Origin: Terriglobales bacterium
GTDB taxonomy: Bacteria; Acidobacteriota; Terriglobia; Terriglobales; Gp1-AA117
Assembly (NCBI GenBank): GCA_030150795.1
Contig: JASLFF010000500.1
Location: 1 to 5,369 of the forward strand
DNA: 5,369 nucleotides
Direction: 5' to 3'
Below, piece after piece: positions 1 through 4,237 of this stretch. Made by a program: the position numbers and the translations under genes. The notes beneath the pieces were generated by a model that ran no database searches, was not told the origin of the DNA, and saw only the letters and a list, made by a program, of their open reading frames with translations. Within the stretch, counting starts at the first letter, position 1, and the number at the start of each line of letters is the position of its first letter.

Positions 1-41
1 CCGCGCTTTAAAAACGTGCCGTCTAACGGTATCGTAATCGA

Positions 42-494
42 GTGCCAGAGAATTTCAGCCTCGACCATACATTCGAGCGGCTGCAAGATGCTCTTCACCG
101 AAATGATCAAAAGGCTGTCCTGGACGCCCTTTGGCCTTTCAGCGCGGCTCTAAACGATTGGGAAATTGCTGATAACGTCGTTGAAGGTCTGCTGGCGATC
201 CTTACGAAACAGGAAATGTATCAGTCTCCGTACGCCGGGCACCTGCTGCAATTCTTTGAAATCGAATCTGAGCGTCTGACCGATCGCCAGAAGTGGTTCT
301 GCATTCGCTTCCTGAATGCACACGGTGACGAGTTCACGGATGGGTTTAGCTCTCAAATGGTCCGAGAACTTCGAGCAGGCCTTTTCTTAAGAATGAAAAA
401 GCCCAATCCACAACAATGGGACGATTATCAAAAAATGCAGCGTGACGCACAGAATATTACCGGAAAAACTCCTCTGGATCTGCCGCCTGAATAA
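42..494 (+). CDS. Hypothetical small cytoplasmic protein, 150 aa
   Basis: I do not recognise this family. The 150-residue product starts at a GTG (42-44). An in-frame TAA at 24-26 rules out a longer form, and no Shine-Dalgarno sequence is visible, so translation may be weak or coupled to an upstream gene; a possible upstream reading frame ends with TAA at 35-37, four bases before the GTG. There is no signal peptide or membrane segment. The sequence is acidic, rich in Trp, Phe and Gln, and has heptad-like hydrophobic spacing suggesting an all-helical fold (for example the stretch around residues 40-75, VVEGLLAILTK and GHLLQFFEIESE). A Pro-rich tail ends in DLPPE. No catalytic motif is seen. 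A small helical protein of this size could be an immunity or adaptor protein, but that is only a guess from size and composition. The reading frame itself looks real because it uses its whole length without low-complexity translation. Confidence 0.7.
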   Translation: MPENFSLDHTFERLQDALHRNDQKAVLDALWPFSAALNDWEIADNVVEGLLAILTKQEMYQSPYAGHLLQFFEIESERLTDRQKWFCIRFLNAHGDEFTDGFSSQMVRELRAGLFLRMKKPNPQQWDDYQKMQRDAQNITGKTPLDLPPE

Positions 495-586
495 TGCCGA
501 TAAGGTTGGGATTCCACACCGTTCGCCGCACCGTTTCTAATCCGCAACGGCTGCGGCTTCCTATCCACCGTGAAAACAAGTGTCAG

Positions 587-606
587 GGCACGGCTTCAGC
601 CGTGCC
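587..606. repeat. REP-like perfect hairpin, 8-bp stem
   Basis: GGCACGGC (587-594) and GCCGTGCC (599-606) form a perfect 8-bp stem with a four-base TTCA loop. Palindromes of this form (cacggcttcagccgtg) are, to my knowledge, widely dispersed between genes in acidobacterial genomes, so this is most simply a copy of such a repeat. It lies about 90 bases after the upstream stop and has no following T-run, so it is not a canonical intrinsic terminator, although it could protect a transcript 3' end. Confidence 0.6.
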
Positions 607-638
607 GTAAAAGCGCAGAAAAGCACTCTTCCTTGCGC

Positions 639-653
639 CGCAGGCCGCCTGCG
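639..653. repeat. Short GC-rich hairpin
   Basis: CGCAGG (639-644) pairs perfectly with CCTGCG (648-653) around a CCG loop. It sits 33 bases after the 587-606 hairpin and is probably part of the same dispersed repeat block. No regulatory role is implied by its position. Confidence 0.35.
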
Positions 654-834
654 CGCAACGCAAGCGAAGCGCGAATAGATTCGCCTCTTGCGACGTAAGC
701 TGAATAATCTAGCCCGTCCCAAAATGGGAAGATCTCTGGAAAATCGGACGGAACTAACCGCCCTTGCTCCGGAAGACGCTTACAATTCGAATTGAACGCA
801 ATCACATCGCGCAACGCGCGAATCAAAAAAGCCC

Positions 835-840
835 GGAGGA
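835..840 (+). promoter_or_regulatory. Strong Shine-Dalgarno deciding the start of the small peptide gene
   Basis: GGAGGA lies four bases before the ATG at 845. The good match and spacing select ATG 845 over the upstream in-frame TTG at 764 and the ATG at 851. Confidence 0.8.
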
Positions 841-844
841 TTTT

Positions 845-1033
845 ATGAAAATGATAAACCTCGAGAAACTCTTGATCGTTGCCGCCCTGCTGTGCACGCC
901 GCTCATGGCGTCGAATGCTCAGGCGCCAAACGTCCAGAGTCAGCGTATTTCATCCGGCGCCAATGCGATCACCTGCATGCCCGGACTTGTCTTTAGGTGT
1001 AACCAATTTGGATGTTTCTGCCTGCCTAAGTAA
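845..1033 (+). CDS. Small secreted four-cysteine peptide precursor, 62 aa
   Basis: This tiny gene encodes a 62-residue precursor. Residues 1-25 form a classical Sec signal peptide: Lys near the start, a hydrophobic core LLIVAALLC, then a signal peptidase I site SNA|QAP. Cys17 in the core lacks a proper lipobox, so a lipoprotein is unlikely. The predicted mature peptide is 37 residues with four cysteines at precursor positions 44, 52, 57 and 59, spacing C-x7-C-x4-C-x-C, near the end CFCLPK. Two intramolecular disulfides are plausible after export, giving a compact cysteine-stabilised peptide. I do not recognise the family. No maturation, export or immunity gene sits next to it. The gene stands alone, with the next gene starting 156 bases downstream behind a hairpin. 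An N-terminal extension to TTG 764 would place 27 polar residues ahead of the signal peptide and is rejected. The call as a real gene rests on the strong ribosome site and the signal peptide. Confidence 0.72.
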   Translation: MKMINLEKLLIVAALLCTPLMASNAQAPNVQSQRISSGANAITCMPGLVFRCNQFGCFCLPK

Positions 1034-1084
1034 GAACAAGGCGAGATGGCCCGTCCCTTTCCCGCTTTTTGATTTATGATCCGT

Positions 1085-1132
1085 GGGTATCCCACTCTTT
1101 GCGATTTTTGTGAAGGGTGGGATTTCATACCC
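1085..1132. repeat. Long imperfect hairpin, probably a dispersed acidobacterial repeat
   Basis: ATCCCACTCTT (1089-1099) pairs with AAGGGTGGGAT (1113-1123) over 11 positions with one G-T wobble, and the outer GGGTAT (1085-1090) can pair with ATACCC (1127-1132) by an alternative register or bulge. The loop contains a run of T. Hairpins of the form 'tcccaccctttgc...gggtggga' are, to my recollection, frequent between genes in Acidobacteriota. It lies in the 156-base gap between the small peptide gene and the exported protein gene. It could act as a transcript end for the former or a leader structure for the latter, but it lacks a terminator-type T-tail after the stem. Confidence 0.55.
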
Positions 1133-1189
1133 TCCGCCGCAGCAATACTCATCCCACGATCAGGTCGCGCTGATATACCATTGAGAGCA

Positions 1190-1963
1190 ATGACGAAAAG
1201 ATTCTTGTTTGCCCGCGCATTGTGGATCGTGATGGCTGCCTGCTTATATCAAAGCGCGTGCGCGCAGGAAACTCAGCCTGAATCGTGCAAAGTTTCAGGA
1301 GCAGTGAAAACGCAGGATCAGCAAGCGAATCCGCAACCCGCTCCTTCGCCTTCGACGAATGTAAAAAAGGGAAAAGCTTCTTCAGCGACCGACGAACAGA
1401 GCAGCACCGTGGGAGATCCCGCGACTTCAGGGCCGCTTACCGTGAAAGGCAAGCTACGCTATTTTGCCGTGGAAACATTTCGGCCTGGTATTTATCCGGT
1501 GGCTGCTTTTTATGATGGCCTGACGATGGCGAATCCGCCCAAGGCTTATCCGCCTGAATGGCGGCAGGGTTTCGCCGCATTTGCCCGCAACTATGGCGAC
1601 TTCATGGGCAGCTGGGCATCGGTTCAGGGCGGAAAATTCGTGGCTGCGTCCATGCTGCATGAAGACCCGCGCTATTTCACGTCCACCAACAAGAATTTCT
1701 TTGCTCGCGTTTTCAATACGGTCCGGTATGTTGTGATTGCCCGCAGTGACTCAGGGCATCCACGTCTGGCATTGTCGAATGTGGCTGGCGCATTGGCCGG
1801 CGGCTTTGTCGGCAATGCTTATCTACCTGATCCATATGCCAACGCGTCTCATGGATTCCGGCGCAGCGCGATTGCGCTGACCGGCTTTGTCACCAGCAAC
1901 CTGGGAGATGAGTTTCATCCGGAAATTCATAAGCTGGCAAAAAAAGTCCACTTGCCCTTTTAG
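1190..1963 (+). CDS. Exported protein of unknown function, acidobacterial type, 257 aa
   Basis: Residues 1-25 are a Sec signal peptide (TKR at the start, hydrophobic core ALWIVMAACLY, probable cleavage ACA|QE), so the protein is secreted or periplasmic. Residues 26-85 are a low-complexity linker rich in Ser, Gln, Pro and Lys. From about residue 86 (GPLTVKGKLRYF) there is a compact domain with aromatic-rich segments (YGDFMGSWASVQGGKF), a motif HEDPRYF near residue 161, the segment ARSDSGHPRLALSNVAG, and a Gly/Ala-rich amphipathic stretch GALAGGFVGNAYLPDP. This HxDPRYF / (T/S)DSG / NxYxP pattern matches, from memory, a family of uncharacterised exported proteins common in Acidobacteriota; no enzymatic function is known to me. 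ATG 1190 is preferred over the in-frame ATG 1076, because the longer form would put 38 residues translated from the hairpin repeat ahead of the signal peptide. The ribosome site is weak (GAGAG only two bases from the ATG). It probably forms a single-gene transcript. Confidence 0.8.
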   Translation: MTKRFLFARALWIVMAACLYQSACAQETQPESCKVSGAVKTQDQQANPQPAPSPSTNVKKGKASSATDEQSSTVGDPATSGPLTVKGKLRYFAVETFRPGIYPVAAFYDGLTMANPPKAYPPEWRQGFAAFARNYGDFMGSWASVQGGKFVAASMLHEDPRYFTSTNKNFFARVFNTVRYVVIARSDSGHPRLALSNVAGALAGGFVGNAYLPDPYANASHGFRRSAIALTGFVTSNLGDEFHPEIHKLAKKVHLPF

Positions 1964-2034
1964 GAATAAGTCGCCCTTGCTGCTCTGCGACCTTCCCGAA
2001 TGCTCTCACTTCCTGTAAGCTACTTCCTTCCTGA

Positions 2035-2553
2035 ATGCCGGTCTCTCTAGCCAACTCCGGAGTAATTTACGATTCGCTAAAAAAATGCGGCATCGGACTG
2101 GTCTCCGCGCTGCCTGAGACGTGGCTGGTCCATCTGATCCGCATGGCGGAGGATGATCCTAAGATGATCCTGGTCCGGCTTGCCAAGGAAGAAGAAGGCG
2201 TGGGCATCTCCGCCGGGGCGCATTTTGCCGGCGTGAAATCAGCTATGCTGATGCAGAACCACGGCTTTCTTGCCAGCATCAACGGCATTGTTTCCCTGGC
2301 GCAACTCTACCGGATCCCGTTGCTCATGCTCATCAGTTACCGAGGCCACTTTGGCGAACGCGATCCCTGGCAGACTCAGGGCGGTGGCGTGACGGAGCCT
2401 TTGCTGCGGGCCCTTGGGATTCCGTATTCGTTCCTGGACGATCCAGCCAAAGTAGAAAAACGTATTGCTGAAGCGCAGACCTGGGCCTATGCCAGCTTGC
2501 ATCCGGCGGCGCTGCTTCTCACGCGCGAGCTCATGTGGGAGGAGCCCGCATGA
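2035..2553 (+). CDS. comD: Thiamine-diphosphate 2-oxoacid decarboxylase, alpha (Pyr-domain) subunit; sulfopyruvate decarboxylase family
   Basis: The 172-residue product matches the alpha subunit of sulfopyruvate decarboxylase (ComD) and the N-terminal half of phosphonopyruvate decarboxylases. These enzymes use thiamine diphosphate to turn a 2-oxoacid (3-sulfopyruvate or 3-phosphonopyruvate) into the aldehyde and CO2 in the cytoplasm. Visible signatures are the glycine-containing start SGVIYDSLKKCGI (8-20), LPETW (26-30), the segment KEEEGVGISAGAHFAG (51-66) carrying the cofactor-activating glutamate (Glu53 or its neighbour, by analogy with the HEQGA motif of related enzymes), MLMQNHG (71-77), and SYRGHFGERDPWQ (101-113). 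Length is typical for ComD. The stop overlaps the next gene by ATGA, so the two subunits are translationally coupled. An in-frame TGA directly before ATG 2035 fixes this as the earliest start. No Shine-Dalgarno is present, so a very short leader or leaderless message is possible. Family assignment is firm; the substrate is not. No other coenzyme M genes are visible, so a role in coenzyme M synthesis should not be assumed. Confidence 0.88.
   Translation: MPVSLANSGVIYDSLKKCGIGLVSALPETWLVHLIRMAEDDPKMILVRLAKEEEGVGISAGAHFAGVKSAMLMQNHGFLASINGIVSLAQLYRIPLLMLISYRGHFGERDPWQTQGGGVTEPLLRALGIPYSFLDDPAKVEKRIAEAQTWAYASLHPAALLLTRELMWEEPA
2538..2542 (+). promoter_or_regulatory. Shine-Dalgarno inside comD setting the comE start
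   Basis: GGAGG lies within the last codons of the alpha subunit gene, seven bases before ATG 2550. It selects the ATGA-overlap start over the in-frame GTG at 2535, which lies before the site. Confidence 0.75.
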
Positions 2554-3152
2554 TGCAACGCCTTGAATGCCTGCGCGCAATCTATGACCGGCTGGAAAAT
2601 TGCCTGGTTGTGACGATTATGGGCGCAGTCGCATGTGAGCTGCAGTCGCTCGGCCACAAGCCGAATTTCTTTTACCTTCAGCACGCCATGGGGCTCGGAT
2701 CATCCACAGGGTTGGGACTTGCTCTTTGCCTTCCGCAACAAAAAGTTGTGGTCTTCGATGGCGACGGTTCCATCCTGATGAATCTTGGCGGATACACCAC
2801 CCTCGCACGCTATCGACCCAGGAATCTTGTGCATGTTGTTTTTGACAATGAAAGCCTGCTCTCTGTCGGCGGCTTTCCTACAGCAACCTCCACGGGTAGC
2901 GATCTTGAAGGTGTGGCGCGAGCGTCTGGTATTGCTCGCACCAAGACCGTTACTAAAATTGAAGAGTTCACGCACGCCTTTGATGACGCGCTAAAAGCCA
3001 ATGACCTCACTTCCATCGTGGCGAAAGTGGAGGCCGTTGGGCCTAAAGGATACGTGACGGAACTTGCATTGCTCGAAAATCGGTTTCAGTTCAAGCGGTA
3101 TATAGAAAGGCTCACCATGGAGACGCGGAGACACGGAGAAAACAAAGGCTAA
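2550..3152 (+). CDS. comE: Thiamine-diphosphate 2-oxoacid decarboxylase, beta (PP-domain) subunit; sulfopyruvate decarboxylase family
   Basis: This 200-residue protein is the cofactor-binding partner of the preceding subunit. It carries the classical thiamine-diphosphate/Mg2+ motif, GDG at residues 71-73 followed by 26 residues and Asn100 (GDGSILMNLGG ... FDNES). Before this it has FYLQHAMGLGSSTGLGLAL (41-59), the Gly-rich segment typical of the ComE or C-terminal half of phosphonopyruvate decarboxylase. Alpha and beta together make 372 residues, about the size of the fused single-chain enzymes, which suggests a split version acting as an alpha/beta hetero-oligomer. The start overlaps the alpha stop (ATGA); a second ATG at 2553 follows immediately. 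Oddly, the last 12 codons (TMETRRHGENKG) and the TAA stop lie in the left arm of an inverted-repeat element (3114-3140), so the native C-terminus has probably been replaced after FKRYIERL. The substrate could be sulfopyruvate, phosphonopyruvate or another 2-oxoacid. Confidence 0.88.
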   Translation: MMQRLECLRAIYDRLENCLVVTIMGAVACELQSLGHKPNFFYLQHAMGLGSSTGLGLALCLPQQKVVVFDGDGSILMNLGGYTTLARYRPRNLVHVVFDNESLLSVGGFPTATSTGSDLEGVARASGIARTKTVTKIEEFTHAFDDALKANDLTSIVAKVEAVGPKGYVTELALLENRFQFKRYIERLTMETRRHGENKG

Positions 3153-3248
3153 ATAGATTTGGTCTGCCCACTATCGAATCGACGCAAAATACTTCAAGCT
3201 TTTGCAAAATTTCAGAAGTTGTTCTCCGTGTCTCAGTGCCTCCGTGGT
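3114..3248. repeat. Inverted-repeat element (MITE-like), 135 bp, overlapping the comE 3' end
   Basis: The 27-base arms at 3114-3140 and 3222-3248 are reverse complements at 23 of 27 positions, including a perfect 13-base core (GAGACACGGAGAA at 3128-3140 versus 3222-3234). The internal part is AT-richer than the neighbouring genes and contains a smaller palindrome, TTTTGCAAAA at 3200-3209, flanked by ACTTC/GAAGT. The 'ctccgtgtct...ctccgtgg' arm sequence is, as I recall, a very abundant dispersed repeat in acidobacterial genomes. There is no coding capacity for a transposase. In RNA the arms would form a strong stem between comE and the cyclase gene, ending 16 bases before the cyclase ribosome site. 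Confidence 0.75.
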
Positions 3249-3264
3249 AGGTTTTGTTCTTTGC

Positions 3265-3270
3265 GGGAGG
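3265..3270 (+). promoter_or_regulatory. Strong Shine-Dalgarno for the cyclase-family gene
   Basis: GGGAGG lies six bases before ATG 3277. It selects this ATG over the upstream in-frame TTG at 3202, which lies inside the inverted-repeat element. Confidence 0.8.
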
Positions 3271-3276
3271 AATACA

Positions 3277-4059
3277 ATGCCCAGTATCCTGGCTGAACTC
3301 ATCACCCAACTTAACACCGGCGCGCTACGCGTAGTTGATCTCACGCAGCCACTCAGTCCGCAGACGCCGCTGCTGCCGCTGCCGTCGCAATGGCCGAACA
3401 CACCAGCATTCAAAATCTGGGAGCTTTCCCATTATGACGATCGTGGTCCGGCCTGGTACTGGAACGGGTTTGAAACGGGCGAGCATACCGGCACGCACTT
3501 TGATGCGCCAATCCACTGGGTGAGCGGTAAGGACCTGCCGGAAAACAGCGTGGACAAGATCAATCCTAAAAAGTTTGTAGGCCCGGCCTGCGTGATTGAC
3601 GTGACGGCTGATGTGGCGCGCGATCCCGATTTCCTGTTGACGGTCGATCGCGTAAAGCAGTGGGAAAACAAGCACGGGCGCATTCCCGCCGGTGCATGGA
3701 TGCTGCTGCGCACGGGCTGGTCCGCTCGCACCGATCCCAAGCAATATATCAATCTACAGGACGATGGGCCGCATACCCCGGGATTCGTGAAGGAATGCTC
3801 AGACTTCCTGGCGAACGAACGGGACGTTCTGGGCGTGGGTGTTGAGACCGTTGGCACCGACGCAGGCCGCGCAGCCTCGTTTGATCCACCCTTTCCCAAT
3901 CACTACGTGATGCACGGCAGCGGCAAGTTTGGGCTGGCAGGCCTGTGCAACCTTGATCAGTTACCGCCAACAGGCGCAGTGGTCATTGCCGCGCCTCTCA
4001 AGATCGTGAATGGATCGGGAAGCCCACTGCGCGTGATTGCGATTACTCCTGCTTTTTAA
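3277..4059 (+). CDS. Cyclase-family metal-dependent hydrolase (kynurenine formamidase / isatin hydrolase-like)
   Basis: The 260-residue cytoplasmic protein belongs to the cyclase family (PF04199 type), whose characterised members are kynurenine formamidase and isatin hydrolase: metal-dependent enzymes that hydrolyse an amide or open a ring. The hallmark H-x-G-T-H-x-D-x-P-x-H is present as HTGTHFDAPIH (residues 70-80), giving metal ligands His70, His74 and Asp76 plus His80. VVDLTQPLS (19-27) is the usual N-terminal strand. The C-terminal half has GVGVETVGTDAG (186-197), NHYVMHGSGKFGLAGLCNLDQLPPTG (208-233) and a final APLKIVNGSGSP, all typical of a broad bacterial subfamily. His209 aligns with the second-half metal-site histidine. 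The Glu/Gln that often follows 12-13 residues later appears as Ala221/Gly222, so the metal site may differ. The gene follows comE in the same direction after a 124-base gap filled mostly by the inverted-repeat element, so co-transcription is plausible. Substrate unknown; no tryptophan-degradation gene is nearby to support kynB. Confidence 0.87.
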   Translation: MPSILAELITQLNTGALRVVDLTQPLSPQTPLLPLPSQWPNTPAFKIWELSHYDDRGPAWYWNGFETGEHTGTHFDAPIHWVSGKDLPENSVDKINPKKFVGPACVIDVTADVARDPDFLLTVDRVKQWENKHGRIPAGAWMLLRTGWSARTDPKQYINLQDDGPHTPGFVKECSDFLANERDVLGVGVETVGTDAGRAASFDPPFPNHYVMHGSGKFGLAGLCNLDQLPPTGAVVIAAPLKIVNGSGSPLRVIAITPAF

Positions 4060-4210
4060 TCCAGCGGTAGCGAGGGAACCCTATAGCAAGTGGAATCTAT
4101 TGGGCCAGAACCAGTCGGTTGTTCTCCGAAGGAATGAGAATCTGCCCGGGCGCTCGTTTGCGGCCTCGTGGCCATACGGATCTCTCACTACGCGAGACTT
4201 TGAAAAAGAA

Positions 4211-4237
4211 CTCCTTCGTGTCTTTTGTGGTTAATCC
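4211..4237. repeat. Dispersed repeat fragment between convergent genes
   Basis: The sequence ccttcgtgtcttttgtggtt, ending directly at the stop of the minus-strand gene, resembles another frequent acidobacterial intergenic repeat and is loosely similar to the right arm of the 3114-3248 element (both read cttc/ctcc-gtgtct-...-gtggt). Only one arm is evident here. The remaining 4060-4210 holds no gene: the reading frame from 4037 to 4234 has no ribosome site and overlaps the cyclase end. No strong T-tailed terminator is seen for either convergent gene; GCCCGGGC (4144-4151) is only an 8-bp palindrome. Confidence 0.4.

Larger units (their letters stand above)
495..844. other. Intergenic region with hairpins, no convincing gene
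   Basis: These 350 bases lie between the hypothetical gene ending at 494 and the small secreted peptide gene. The stretch holds a perfect 8-bp hairpin (587-606), a 6-bp GC hairpin (639-653), a short hairpin GCGAA/TTCGC around 669-682 and a further small one (TCCCA/TGGGA) near 718-730. The density of short palindromes fits a dispersed REP-like repeat cluster rather than a coding region. The minus-strand reading frame through 596-826 has no ribosome site and translates across the hairpins, so I do not call it. The promoter for the peptide gene must lie in the last part of this stretch, but no well-spaced -35/-10 pair could be picked; TACAAT at 781-786 is the best -10-like hexamer. Confidence 0.6.

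Noticed and set aside
783..794. Perfect 12-bp palindrome CAATTCGAATTG as an operator
   Set aside because: A 12-bp palindrome is expected about once in a window of this size by chance, and no promoter could be placed around it.
596..826. Minus-strand 76-codon reading frame across the intergenic hairpins
   Set aside because: It translates straight through palindromic repeat DNA, has no ribosome site and no recognisable domain.
764..844. Longer N-terminus for the small peptide from TTG 764
   Set aside because: It would put 27 polar residues ahead of a clear signal peptide and ignore the strong Shine-Dalgarno at 835-840.
1076..1189. Longer N-terminus for the exported protein from ATG 1076
   Set aside because: The extra 38 residues are translated from the hairpin repeat and precede an obvious signal peptide.
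1970..1991. GTCGC/GCGAC hairpin after the exported-protein gene as a terminator
   Set aside because: The stem is only 5 bp with a 12-base loop and no T-run follows.
2035..3152. Coenzyme M biosynthesis locus
   Set aside because: Only the decarboxylase subunits are present; no other coenzyme M gene is visible, and the family also acts on other 2-oxoacids.
3432..3899. Minus-strand 155-codon reading frame inside the cyclase gene
   Set aside because: It is antisense to a confidently identified gene and has no motif of its own.
4037..4234. Plus-strand 65-codon frame after the cyclase gene
   Set aside because: It overlaps the cyclase end, lacks a ribosome site and ends in a dispersed repeat fragment.
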